Source: Candidatus Thorarchaeota archaeon SMTZ1-83 (GTDB lineage Archaea > Asgardarchaeota > Thorarchaeia > Thorarchaeales > Thorarchaeaceae). From it: a stretch of 64,000 nt of DNA. The notes below the pieces were generated by a model that was not told the DNA's origin, made no database searches, and saw nothing but the letters and a program-made list of their open reading frames with translations. The DNA lies in assembly GCA_001563325.1 (NCBI GenBank), contig LRSK01000051.1, forward strand, positions 7,523 through 71,522, in the 5' to 3' direction. Both the position numbers and the translations under genes were made by a program. Positions 17,846 to 26,524 of this stretch are shown one piece after another (position 1 is the first letter of the stretch; each line of letters starts with the position of its first letter).

Positions 17846-19180
17846 TCAGATTACCAGCTCACCCCGCGCCGTAGCTTCTCGTATCAGCTGAGCCCTTCTC
17901 TCACGCCGTTCAAAGGTCCACTTCCATATCCCAAATGCCACTGCTGCGGAACCCAGTAGCAATACTAGACCAAGGAGAGTAAACCATCCCATGGGGAAGT
18001 GTATCAAGAAGTCAGGCAAGGGACCAGTGATGAAATAGGGCCAGTTGCAGAACATACCGAATGTATAGAGGAGGCCGACAACTGTTAGTTGCTTCAGATA
18101 GCCCACTGCATGTCTGTCTTCCTTGAAGAGAAAGATCATGGGGCCCAGCCAGAATAGGTACCAAGGCATGACCCACCTAAATACAAAGAGGATTGAAGGA
18201 AGAATATAGATGTATAGAGGGAACAACAGCAGGAATCTCTCACGCAACGTCGCCTTCATGAAGTCAGACTTGTCCGGTAGATACATTCGAAACGTGAAGA
18301 GCATGAATGCAACGTACATCACAAGGGGAATCAATGCAGGGGGCCACATGTAGAACGTAACAGGATCGTTACTGAATTCTGGTGTGCCAAGGAATAGCCC
18401 AGGAAACATTGGGTTCACAATGTAGGAGCTATACTCGGTTGTATTCAGGAAGTGATACAATAGTGTGCTGAAATCGGCACCTAGGAATAGGAATGGAATC
18501 ACAGTAAGCAGAGTTGATGCGAAGAACCAGATGATTGATAGTGGGGAGATTATGAAGAGGAGGGGCAAAGCAACCGCTGAGTAGATCTTAGTCTGCACCG
18601 AGAGCCCGAGAACAAACATTGCCTTGCCGTGCTGATTCTCTTTACTGAGAACTAGTGCCATCAGAAGCAGGCAGTCTACAATAGGCTCAAGCTTTCCTCC
18701 CCCAGCAGACATTATCAATCCGTAGATATAGTATCCGGCAAATAGCATTCTTGCCCAGTTCTTGTTGAAGATCCGTTCTCCAAGTAGGATTGCTACTAGG
18801 ACAAGATTCAGATTGAAGACCAATGCCAGAATGAAGTTTAGCCATAACGGTTGTACACCTCCTTGACCAGGGAACAACCATGCAGCTATTGCGAAGAATA
18901 TCAGCCCAAACACTGGATATTCGTACGTTACATTGCCCAAGTATTCGGGGAGTGTATAGTTCTCCGGAGGGTAGCCCATGGCTTCAGCCACTTCGTCATC
19001 GGTCATGCTATACACATTGAAACCGAATCGCCAGAATGCCTCACCGTACATCTCATTTCGATTGCGGTCGCGTTCAATGACTAGGAAGTTGGCAAATGGT
19101 ATTGCTATCATAGAAATAACAAGGCTCAGCACGAGATACCTTCGGAACCGCCATATGGTGATTGAGATTGCGCTGAGCAT
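17846..19180 (-). CDS. Polytopic membrane protein, GT-C-like glycosyltransferase candidate
   Basis: The 444-residue protein has roughly 10-12 membrane helices. Features shared with lipid-linked-sugar GT-C transferases (PIG-M or DUF2029-like) are an acidic extracellular stretch after helix 1 (IERDRNRNEMYGE), YEYPVFGLIFF, GGGKLEPIVDCLLLMALVLS and SVQTKIYSAVALPLL. Such enzymes add mannose or other sugars from a polyprenyl carrier on the outer face of the membrane. No single residue proves this, so the class is a pattern-based guess. It has its own TATA-like GCTTAATTA upstream and does not form an operon with its neighbours. Confidence 0.6.
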   Translation of the reverse strand: MLSAISITIWRFRRYLVLSLVISMIAIPFANFLVIERDRNRNEMYGEAFWRFGFNVYSMTDDEVAEAMGYPPENYTLPEYLGNVTYEYPVFGLIFFAIAAWLFPGQGGVQPLWLNFILALVFNLNLVLVAILLGERIFNKNWARMLFAGYYIYGLIMSAGGGKLEPIVDCLLLMALVLSKENQHGKAMFVLGLSVQTKIYSAVALPLLFIISPLSIIWFFASTLLTVIPFLFLGADFSTLLYHFLNTTEYSSYIVNPMFPGLFLGTPEFSNDPVTFYMWPPALIPLVMYVAFMLFTFRMYLPDKSDFMKATLRERFLLLFPLYIYILPSILFVFRWVMPWYLFWLGPMIFLFKEDRHAVGYLKQLTVVGLLYTFGMFCNWPYFITGPLPDFLIHFPMGWFTLLGLVLLLGSAAVAFGIWKWTFERRERRAQLIREATARGELVI

Positions 19181-19291
19181 ATTCCTTGCCGCCTGGGCTG
19201 TAATCAGAGATGTCTTGAAGTGGTCGCATTGGGTCGCTGTAATTAAGCTTTTGTCAACGAGTGCGCCCGCTATTTAACGACTAGCAATATA

Positions 19292-21265
19292 TCAGCTCAG
19301 GTATGTTGGACAAGGCCACTTGTCGCATTTCAGACAGTTGGTACATTTTTCTGCATCCACAGCGACCTTGCCTCCATCAAGGTTGAGCGCACCATGTTCA
19401 CATTGGGGGATACACGATCCGCAAGCCTGACAGAACAAGGCACGTCCTACAGCACGTTCAACCTGTGCAGCCAGTCTTTCGACGACGGTTTCATTCTTGC
19501 CACGAACAACTAATGAGCCGGAGCTATAGAGAATGATGGCGTCCTCTCCTGCCTTGATTCTCAGTGCCCCGAGTTCTTCTGACACCTTCTGCTCTCCAAA
19601 GATTGCAAGTACCTCGGCAACTCTGTTTATGTCAATCCCAGAGGAGAACTGTCCCTCCAAGCTGAACCCTGAATCAACACATGGAGAGACCCCCTTTACA
19701 ACCTCGAGTTCCAAGCGCTCCGTCGGGCCCGGGCGATCAGCCTCTATCTTTAGACCGAGTGATTCAGCCAACTTCTGCTGTCCGGGAGGTAGCTTCTTCC
19801 ATCGCCAGTAGCCTTGATCAGCCCACTCCCTGGGGAAGTTCAGCTGGTCAGCCCATTCATACAGCTTCTCCTTCCACCTCGTGTATAGCTCAGGATGAGT
19901 GTTTCGTAGACTCTCAATCTCAGCGAGGGGAGAAGAGGGGCAGAGGTAGCATCCCATCCTGTGATAACCCTCATTGTAAAGCTGGTTGAATGGTTCCTTC
20001 TCTTTGAATATGTAAAGCCATACCTCCAAGGCGTTCCAGTTCTGAATTGGATTCGCTGATGTCTGCCCCGGAACCCACGGATTGGACGACACTCTCGGTT
20101 CGACTGCTCGCTGAAAGGACTCTAGTTTTCTCTGTCCCATGAAACTAAGGGTTGTTCCGCCCATCTCCTCGCTAATAGAGAGTGCAGCTGGTCCAAGTTT
20201 CAGAGTCTTGCAGCACCAGCGGAAGTCCCTCGCAGGTGGCCCAAATGTGTCAACCGTTTCCCAGAAGTGGTCACCTGCCGCCTGCCCGACGATTCTTGTG
20301 TCATGTCGCTCAGCGAATTCCCTCACATACTGCACTGTTTCCGGAAGCTCAAGCCCCGTATCCATGAAGAACAGAGGAGGAGATTCACCGAGTGCCTTCT
20401 TCACGAGTAGACAGGTGGCAAGAGAGTCCTTCCCACCACTGAATCCAACCACAACAGGCGACTTCACCTTGTCCGCGGTCCGTCGAATGAAGGAAACGGC
20501 TTCATCTTCGATACGTTCAATGTCATGATGATTGGCCTCTATTGCATCATCCCACGAAGCGGTCGTTGGGTTGATGTCTGGTTCCTTTGGGTCATCGACC
20601 GTCCTAATCTTGACTGCAAAGCCCTTTGTTCCTTCGGCCATCTCTTTTCCGCTCATCCGGGCGGTCCCAACACCAATGACAAGACCATTCGAGTCTACTA
20701 TCCACACCTCATCATTCGTTTCGATATCTGAGTCGCATCCAGCCACTCCTGGTAACATCAGATTGGCACCTTTCTTGAGGTACGGAAGAACACCGTCATG
20801 GCACGAAACCCACTTCTGCTTGCTGTGTTGACCAATCCTCCTGCCGCCCTCTAGCGTAAGGAGGAATGTATAGCCGCCTTTCGGAATGTCATATCGAAGT
20901 CTTCCGAGAATGTGGCCGTCAACGACAATCTCAAACATCGCATCCAGGGATGGGGCCTTGTTTAGCACTATTGTCTTGTTAGATGGAAGTATTGTCTTTC
21001 CTATGCCCTCTCCGAACTGCTCATCAATAGCCCGGGTTGCGTAATCTATGTGTCCCTCCATAGCGGGATATGGGTCTCCAGGAGGTGAGATTCCAACAGT
21101 TCTAGGACTGGTACCACACACACCACAGTTCTTCTCCGAAGGTCTAGGAACGTTGCATCGGTCACACCAGTAAAGGCGTATCTTGGTGAGATACGGGGCG
21201 TGAGACCTTCGGAACTTTCTGTGACGCTTCGCTCTAGCCAGCAGAACGCAACTCCATTCAATCAA
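19292..21265 (-). CDS. PAPS-reductase-family PP-loop protein with zinc ribbon, PUA and ferredoxin domains
   Basis: The 657-residue chain is modular. An N-terminal zinc ribbon (Cys 34, 37, 47, 50) is followed by a PUA-like region (CHDGVLPYLKKGANLMLPGV). The PP-loop ATP pyrophosphatase domain has GFSGGKDSL and the PAPS-reductase-like YLCPSSPLAEI. A 2[4Fe-4S] ferredoxin closes the chain (CQACGSCIPQC and CTNCLKCDKWPC). It is an archaeal PAPS reductase homolog whose true substrate may be RNA or a thiol carrier rather than PAPS, because PUA domains usually bind RNA. The start is TTG, 8 bases after aor; the exact start is uncertain. Confidence 0.82.
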   Translation of the reverse strand: MIEWSCVLLARAKRHRKFRRSHAPYLTKIRLYWCDRCNVPRPSEKNCGVCGTSPRTVGISPPGDPYPAMEGHIDYATRAIDEQFGEGIGKTILPSNKTIVLNKAPSLDAMFEIVVDGHILGRLRYDIPKGGYTFLLTLEGGRRIGQHSKQKWVSCHDGVLPYLKKGANLMLPGVAGCDSDIETNDEVWIVDSNGLVIGVGTARMSGKEMAEGTKGFAVKIRTVDDPKEPDINPTTASWDDAIEANHHDIERIEDEAVSFIRRTADKVKSPVVVGFSGGKDSLATCLLVKKALGESPPLFFMDTGLELPETVQYVREFAERHDTRIVGQAAGDHFWETVDTFGPPARDFRWCCKTLKLGPAALSISEEMGGTTLSFMGQRKLESFQRAVEPRVSSNPWVPGQTSANPIQNWNALEVWLYIFKEKEPFNQLYNEGYHRMGCYLCPSSPLAEIESLRNTHPELYTRWKEKLYEWADQLNFPREWADQGYWRWKKLPPGQQKLAESLGLKIEADRPGPTERLELEVVKGVSPCVDSGFSLEGQFSSGIDINRVAEVLAIFGEQKVSEELGALRIKAGEDAIILYSSGSLVVRGKNETVVERLAAQVERAVGRALFCQACGSCIPQCEHGALNLDGGKVAVDAEKCTNCLKCDKWPCPTYLS

Positions 21266-21273
21266 TGTAGGAA

Positions 21274-23064
21274 TCAGACAGGGATGTTGAGATTCTTGAG
21301 TCGGTCCTTGGTTGGCCGTCCGTCTGCATCCCAGCCCCTCAGCCTATAGTACTCTGTAAGCATCTGGTCTAGGTGAACAACACGATTTCGAGAGTTCCCC
21401 TCCGGCAGGGGTGTGAAGAATCTTGGAGGAAGCTGGTCGTCGTCTGTCGTGAGTCCTTCACGGTTGTTGAATAGTCGCTCAAGATTCCAGATTCGTTCTC
21501 CTATGGTCAGAATATCTCGTCCGGTCACTGGTAGTCCGGATCCAGCAGCAAGCATCTCAGCATAGTCATCAACAGTCCAAGCGAAATTAGTGAACCTGCA
21601 GACGACCAAGGAGTCCATCGCAGCTGAGAGGTTCTGGTAGAGAACCACGAGGTCAGCCTTGCCCTCAGGTCGATCTCTGTCAACTCTTACTGGAGTTCCC
21701 AAGATCTCCGGACCAATGAGATAAGACCGCAGGTGACATCCACCGCGATTCGATGTGGCATATCCAAGTGCGTGACCTTGAGCTCCACGCGGATCATAGG
21801 CGGGCATCTCAAGGCCCTTGACATGCATTGCTAGCTCCGGAGCTCCATAGTCTGACGCCAGCACTCGACTTCCCTCCCCAAGTTCAGCACCTAGACCTCG
21901 AGCATGTGCGATGTCATGTATCAGCTCGATTAGACCCTCAGTTTCACCAAAGTGTAGTGGGGCATCGAGATTCCCCCTCTGCACAAGTTCCATTGCACAG
22001 CCTATCGTGCTCCCCGCTGAGATTGTGTCAATTCCCATGAGATTACACTGATGGTTGATAGTAGCAATCCACTCTAGGTCATTGATACCACATTGAGGAC
22101 CGAATGCCCAGATTGTTTCGTACTCTGGACCGCCAACCTCTTCACCTCTTGCCCGGCTGATTCGTCCGCAACCAATTGGACAGCCATAGCAATTGTAGGT
22201 TCGAACCGAGAGTCGCTCCAAGAGTTTCTCTCCGGACACTCCTACCGCATCATTGAATGTGCCCTCTTGGAAGTTGTGAGTTGGAAGCATTCCGAACTCA
22301 TTGGTCACATTCACCAGCACCGCAGTTCCATAGATTGGGAGAGATTTGTCAGTGACTGAATTCTTCTTTATCAAAAGCCGAGCTCTCTTGACTGCCTCAT
22401 TGAGTCTCTCGGAATCAGCGACTGCAACCTTGCCGGAGCCCTTGACAACTACCGCCTTGAGATTCTTGGACCCCATGACAGCTCCAACGCCGCCACGGCC
22501 TGCCGCTCGATGCTTGTCAGTCATTATCGCGGCGATCTTCACGCGGTTCTCACCAGCTGGACCTATACAGGCGACTTGGGCCTTTGCGTCAGTATCCTCT
22601 AGAAGAAGATTGGTGGTTTCCACCACGTCTTTGCCCCAGACTCTCGAAGCATCGCGCAGCTCGAACCGTTCGTCATTGATCCACAAATAGACCGGAAACG
22701 GTGAGCTCCCCTCAAAGACAACGGCAGCATAACCGGCTCGTCGAAGTTGTGCTCCGAAGTATCCGCCAGCATGTGAATCGAATATGGTACCGGTCAGTGG
22801 TGACTTGGTGATAACAACAAAGCGCCCAGCAGTTGGCACGGTTGTGGCAGTCAGCGGCCCCACAGCAAAGATCAGGATGTTCTCGGGTGACAGAGGGTCC
22901 GTGTTGGGAGCCAGACCGTCAAAGAGCATCTTGACGCCAAGTCCTCGACCCCCCAGATATTCCGAAACTAGATCCTTCTCAAGAGGCTGCTCAACTATGT
23001 TATTGTCGGTGAGGGATACACGTAGAATCTTCGCTTCTGAGTATGGTTGTGGCGATTCTGACAC
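21274..23064 (-). CDS. Tungsten-dependent aldehyde ferredoxin oxidoreductase (AOR family)
   Basis: The 596-residue protein shows the AOR family pattern: GGRGLGVKML near the N-terminus, PTAGRFVVITKSPLTGT, the tungstopterin-binding GRGGVGAVMGSKNLKAVVV, and cluster cysteines in CYGCPIGC with a later Cys near VVCRF. AORs oxidise aldehydes to carboxylic acids and pass electrons to ferredoxin. The aldehyde preference cannot be read from sequence. The operon gives a clue: the gene starts 12 bases after deoC, whose product acetaldehyde is a plausible substrate. Confidence 0.93.
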   Translation of the reverse strand: MSESPQPYSEAKILRVSLTDNNIVEQPLEKDLVSEYLGGRGLGVKMLFDGLAPNTDPLSPENILIFAVGPLTATTVPTAGRFVVITKSPLTGTIFDSHAGGYFGAQLRRAGYAAVVFEGSSPFPVYLWINDERFELRDASRVWGKDVVETTNLLLEDTDAKAQVACIGPAGENRVKIAAIMTDKHRAAGRGGVGAVMGSKNLKAVVVKGSGKVAVADSERLNEAVKRARLLIKKNSVTDKSLPIYGTAVLVNVTNEFGMLPTHNFQEGTFNDAVGVSGEKLLERLSVRTYNCYGCPIGCGRISRARGEEVGGPEYETIWAFGPQCGINDLEWIATINHQCNLMGIDTISAGSTIGCAMELVQRGNLDAPLHFGETEGLIELIHDIAHARGLGAELGEGSRVLASDYGAPELAMHVKGLEMPAYDPRGAQGHALGYATSNRGGCHLRSYLIGPEILGTPVRVDRDRPEGKADLVVLYQNLSAAMDSLVVCRFTNFAWTVDDYAEMLAAGSGLPVTGRDILTIGERIWNLERLFNNREGLTTDDDQLPPRFFTPLPEGNSRNRVVHLDQMLTEYYRLRGWDADGRPTKDRLKNLNIPV

Positions 23065-23076
23065 TCTTACTCCCTC

Positions 23077-23898
23077 CTAGTCGTTGAACACATTCAAGTG
23101 ACGATCTGGACAGACAAGACACCTCTGCTTGTACCAGACATAGACTTCCTTAGGTTGCTTGGCCAGATTGGCTTGACGACTCGGACAATCCCAACAGGGC
23201 TTGTCGGGCTGCATCCAAGTGTCGCTGTATTGAGCCCAGCGGAAGTCCTCGACGATGGCAATTCCGGAGCTAGTACCTAGTCGATTTGCACCAGCCTCAA
23301 TCATCTTGATTGCATCCTTGAAACTACGAATTCCACCGGCGGCCTTGACGCCCATCTCACTACCAACAGTTTCACGCATTAGACGCACATCGTAAGGCGT
23401 TGCGCCCATCGGACCAAAACCTGTGGAGGTCTTGACGAAGTGTGCACCAGCCTCCTTTGACAGAAGGCAGCCCTGCCGTTTCTGATCGTCAGTGAGAAGG
23501 CCTGTTTCAAGTATCACCTTGACATGGGCGTTTCCGGAGGCTTCAACAACAGCCGCAATATCGCTTCTAACAAGATCATAGTCTTCATCGCGAAGAGCGC
23601 CAATATTGACGACCATGTCTACCTCCTGGGCACCAGATTTCACAGCCTCCCTGGCCTCCGCCGCCTTAATCGTTGATAGACTGGCACCAAGAGGGAATCC
23701 GATGACACTACAGACTTTCACGTCTGTGTCTTTGAGTAGCTCGGATGCATATGCAACATGAACAGGATTGATGCAGACTGTCACAAAACCGTAGGTGATA
23801 GCCTCTTCACAAAGCTGCTTAATCTTGCCCCGTTTTGTCTCAGGTTTCAGTCTTGTGTGATCAATCATCCTTGCTAGGTCTTCGACTGTGAGGTCCAT
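23077..23898 (-). CDS. deoC: Deoxyribose-phosphate aldolase with extra cysteine-rich C-terminal tail
   Basis: DeoC cleaves 2-deoxyribose-5-phosphate to acetaldehyde and glyceraldehyde-3-phosphate. The TIM-barrel landmarks are present: VDMVVNIG (catalytic Asp), FVKTSTGF (Schiff-base Lys) and KAAGGI (second Lys). The normal enzyme ends near residue 225. Here about 50 residues follow with CWDC and CLVC pairs plus DRH, a possible zinc or iron site. The gene begins the operon with AOR and the PAPS-reductase-like gene. Confidence 0.93.
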   Translation of the reverse strand: MDLTVEDLARMIDHTRLKPETKRGKIKQLCEEAITYGFVTVCINPVHVAYASELLKDTDVKVCSVIGFPLGASLSTIKAAEAREAVKSGAQEVDMVVNIGALRDEDYDLVRSDIAAVVEASGNAHVKVILETGLLTDDQKRQGCLLSKEAGAHFVKTSTGFGPMGATPYDVRLMRETVGSEMGVKAAGGIRSFKDAIKMIEAGANRLGTSSGIAIVEDFRWAQYSDTWMQPDKPCWDCPSRQANLAKQPKEVYVWYKQRCLVCPDRHLNVFND

Positions 23899-23967
23899 GA
23901 ATGCGGCACCAGAGGCGGGATGCGCCTCTGACTGCTATTAAATCTTCTATCCGGCTGCCCCTTCGAA

Positions 23968-24303
23968 TCATCTGGCTCCAAGATAGGACTTGATGTCGTC
24001 AAGTACCTCCTTCTGCAGACGGATGACATCGTGAACTTCTATCTCTTCAGCCTCTTTGACAGTCGAGTTGAGCTGGACAACAGTCCCGACAGTATCTACC
24101 TTCGCAAAGTCCACCGGAAACTCGACTTCTGCACCCTTTACAATTAGCTCTGAACGTGTGGGATGTATAGCAATCCGTATGCTTCTCACAATCCCGATTC
24201 TTCGTGCCCTACTGTCAAGAACCTCCTTGCCCAACAGCCTACCCGGCATACTGAGTTCGTAGAGCTCTGCTTCTATACTTGGCATGGCCTCACCAGTCGT
24301 CAT
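23968..24303 (-). CDS. PRC-barrel domain protein
   Basis: The 111-residue protein contains a PRC-barrel core: LLGKEVLDSRARRIGIVRSIRI, then LIVKGAEVEFPVDFAKVDTVG. An amphipathic C-terminal helix follows (EVHDVIRLQKEVLDDIKSYL). PRC barrels are small beta barrels found in RNA-processing, photosynthetic and archaeal cell-division (CdvA) proteins. It is too short to be full-length CdvA, which also has a long coiled coil. The ATG at 24303 has AGGAG 9 bases upstream. Confidence 0.8.
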   Translation of the reverse strand: MTTGEAMPSIEAELYELSMPGRLLGKEVLDSRARRIGIVRSIRIAIHPTRSELIVKGAEVEFPVDFAKVDTVGTVVQLNSTVKEAEEIEVHDVIRLQKEVLDDIKSYLGAR

Positions 24304-24340
24304 CAGGTCCGACTCCTAACCAAGTTGAAGCTGTGACAGG

Positions 24341-24360
24341 CTTTTTACAGTGAGTATTAT
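24341..24360 (+). promoter_or_regulatory. Second copy of the 20-base hef-type element
   Basis: The same element as at 26467-26486 with one base changed (T for G at position 15). It lies in the 276-base gap between the PRC-barrel gene and the DUF2061 gene. The rest of that gap shows no convincing gene; the best open frame is a 26-codon ATG frame at about 24402. Confidence 0.35.
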
Positions 24361-24579
24361 GAAGCAAGCTGTATCTTGACAATCGTAGAGGATTGCAAGG
24401 GATGATCTGGTGCGTTTCTTGGCTGAGCTACTACGGATTCCTCTCTCGTCTTAGGAGAGTTATCAGTGATGAACGTCCTTGAGTTTGTGTTTGGAAGCGC
24501 CGTCTTATAGTAGACCATCGTCTATACTTATAACTCACTAACGATGTTTCCACATATGTCGTAAGGCTGGTGGAAACAA

Positions 24580-24786
24580 TTGAAGGAAACCAGAACGCGC
24601 TCACTTGTCAAATCATTGATTTGGCGAGCAATAGCCTTGAGTGTAACATATGTGACCGTATGGGCGTTTACCGGTAGTATCGAGACCTCAATCATGATTA
24701 CACTTGTCGCTAACGCTGCAAAGACCATGCTATACTATGCTTTAGAACGTGTGTTCCAAAGAATAAGGTGGGGCATTGTGGAGTAG
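24580..24786 (+). CDS. DUF2061 small membrane protein
   Basis: A 68-residue protein starting at TTG with GGTGG 8 bases upstream. It has the DUF2061 pattern: RSLVKSLIWRAIALSVT, a first membrane helix, then MITLVANAAKTMLYYALERVFQRIRWG with a second helix and the conserved Lys-Thr..Tyr..Glu. The function is unknown; relatives in bacteria are small inner-membrane proteins. TACTTATAAC near 24521-24531 is a good promoter match. Confidence 0.85.
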   Translation: MKETRTRSLVKSLIWRAIALSVTYVTVWAFTGSIETSIMITLVANAAKTMLYYALERVFQRIRWGIVE

Positions 24787-24841
24787 CCATCGTATTGGCT
24801 TGTCTGCAGCCCCTACAAACATCGAGGTGGAATCTAATTCC

Positions 24842-26122
24842 TCATAGGGGTAGCGCGAAGAGCATGATATAGATTGAACACAGCACAATCTGAATGATGT
24901 TCACCAGTACCGCAAGGATGAGAAACCTGCGCCGGGATATCTCTGATTTCTCGAAGCTAACCATCGATAAGACTAGCAATGGCACTGCCCCATACGGTGT
25001 TGCTACACCACCTAAAGCAGCCCCAAATCCTACACCCCAGAATAACGGGTCCCTCACGCCAATGGGCCAACCCATGACTGTGGCCATATCGACGGCAAGG
25101 GGTGCTAAGACCGCAGCTATGGGTGGGCCACCGATGATGAACGCTCCAATCCATGCTATCAAAAGCAACGTCAATGATGAAGGTATCAATTGCCCGCCGC
25201 TTGTCAGAAGAATGGCGTCTGAAACCATACCGAGAATTCCGACAAGTTCCAAGGCGCCTGCCAGAACGAAGAGCCCCCCAATGAAGAAGATGATGTCCCA
25301 CTCTATATCGCGAAGACTTGCCCCTGGATCAGCGTGACTGACCGTCATGAAGACCATCATTCCCCCAATAGCGACAACATATGGCTGAGGAAAGAGAACA
25401 AAGGCCACGATGATTAGGACAAAGAATCCCGCGTATACCCAAAACAACCGTCGATTTGGTACCATCGTCCAAGGATCTAGATCCATCATCTGCTCAAATG
25501 CCTTTGAGTCTTCTAAGGTTAGTTGACCACGGGTCATTAGGAAAACAGCTATCAGTGACACTGTAATCACGATTATAGCCAGTATCCCAAATCGTGTGAT
25601 GTAATAGTCGAATCCAAATCCTGCGTAGTCAGCGATGATTACGTTCGGTGTGGTACCAATCAATGTGAACGCACCACCAGCGCCAACCGCCAACATTTCT
25701 CCCAGTAAGAACTCGTGTGGTCTAATCTTGAGTGCTTGGCATGTCAGAACTACCAAGTACCCCATTATCATTATTACAACAGCATTCAACAGCACCGTCG
25801 ATAGAACCGCGGTCAGCAAGCAGAATATCGCGAATAGTTTCTTTGGACTCCCCCGTGTCAACCGGATGAGATATACAACAAGAAACTGAAAGACACCTGC
25901 ACCCCGCATCACCTCAGCCACTACTGTCATCCCGGCAATCACGAGAATCGGCTCTAGACGCACCATTCCCAAGATCTCTGGCTCAGGAATCCCACTCGTG
26001 ATAAGGGCAATCGATGCCAATACCGCCCCAGCTAATGCGGCCGATGTAGGATGAATCATCCGTGTCGCAATTAGCAGCACGGTAATGAAGAAGATTATCA
26101 GAATCAGTAGCCATAGCTCCAC
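24842..26122 (-). CDS. ArsB/NhaD-type ion transporter (IT superfamily, SLC13-like)
   Basis: The 426-residue protein has about 11 hydrophobic spans, with the two inverted re-entrant motifs typical of the ArsB/NhaD/CitMHS group: LIGTTPNVIIADYAG in the first half and the equivalent segment (FIIGGPPIAAVLAPLAVDMA and LGGVATPYGA) in the second. Such transporters export arsenite or move Na+, H+ or dicarboxylates. No arsenic-resistance genes are nearby, so the substrate is open. The gene stands alone on its strand. Confidence 0.85.
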   Translation of the reverse strand: MELWLLILIIFFITVLLIATRMIHPTSAALAGAVLASIALITSGIPEPEILGMVRLEPILVIAGMTVVAEVMRGAGVFQFLVVYLIRLTRGSPKKLFAIFCLLTAVLSTVLLNAVVIMIMGYLVVLTCQALKIRPHEFLLGEMLAVGAGGAFTLIGTTPNVIIADYAGFGFDYYITRFGILAIIVITVSLIAVFLMTRGQLTLEDSKAFEQMMDLDPWTMVPNRRLFWVYAGFFVLIIVAFVLFPQPYVVAIGGMMVFMTVSHADPGASLRDIEWDIIFFIGGLFVLAGALELVGILGMVSDAILLTSGGQLIPSSLTLLLIAWIGAFIIGGPPIAAVLAPLAVDMATVMGWPIGVRDPLFWGVGFGAALGGVATPYGAVPLLVLSMVSFEKSEISRRRFLILAVLVNIIQIVLCSIYIMLFALPL

Positions 26123-26170
26123 TTTGGTTCACACGTATCCATTTGTTCATCTCAACGAACAGCCTTTGAG

Positions 26171-26338
26171 CTAATCTAACTTGCTCTCATAGTTTTCGCG
26201 TCCATGGCGAACTGATTCTCTCTTGTTGTTGAACAGTTCACGCAGTGTCGAGGACACAAATGTGTCAAATCCTTGGCGTTCCAAGTGACCAGAGTAATAT
26301 TTCGGCGTCTTCAGTTTCACCTTGTATGGTTTCTTCAA
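26171..26338 (-). CDS. Small basic protein of 55 residues, unrecognised
   Basis: A frame from TTG (26336-26338) to TAG (26171-26173) encodes a compact charged peptide (KKPYKVKLKTPKYYSG, then LERQGFDTFVSSTLRELF, NNKRESVRHGRENYESKLD). It has no low-complexity run and looks like a real basic helical protein. An in-frame TAA sits five codons upstream, so the only other start is a GTG at 26320, which a TAATAT box ~30 bases upstream would make leaderless. It is 48 bases upstream of the transporter gene in the same direction. No family is recognised; a nucleic-acid-binding role is a guess from charge. Confidence 0.5.
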   Translation of the reverse strand: MKKPYKVKLKTPKYYSGHLERQGFDTFVSSTLRELFNNKRESVRHGRENYESKLD

Positions 26339-26466
26339 TGTGCGCTGGTGATATTACGCAAGGTTGGGGTTTGTTGACCAGACAGTCGTTGAGTGTCATT
26401 CTGGATTCGCTGTGCACGTGTACACCCCTCACCGATAACAAGCGATGGACAGAAATCCGCAGGAGC

Positions 26467-26486
26467 CTTTTTACAGTGAGGATTAT
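26467..26486 (+). promoter_or_regulatory. Shared 20-base element upstream of hef
   Basis: CTTTTTACAGTGAGGATTAT occurs here, 38 bases before the Hef start, and with one mismatch at 24341-24360 on the same strand. The AT-rich head resembles the TATA boxes elsewhere in this window, so it may be a promoter with a conserved initiator region. Confidence 0.4.
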
Positions 26487-26524
26487 CAGAAGACAGTCAG
26501 TACAGTCATGGTGTGAGAGCCTAG

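Noticed and set aside
24366..24500. C/D box guide RNA (GTGATGA near 24468)
   Set aside because: The matching D box and a proper C box at the 5' end are missing.
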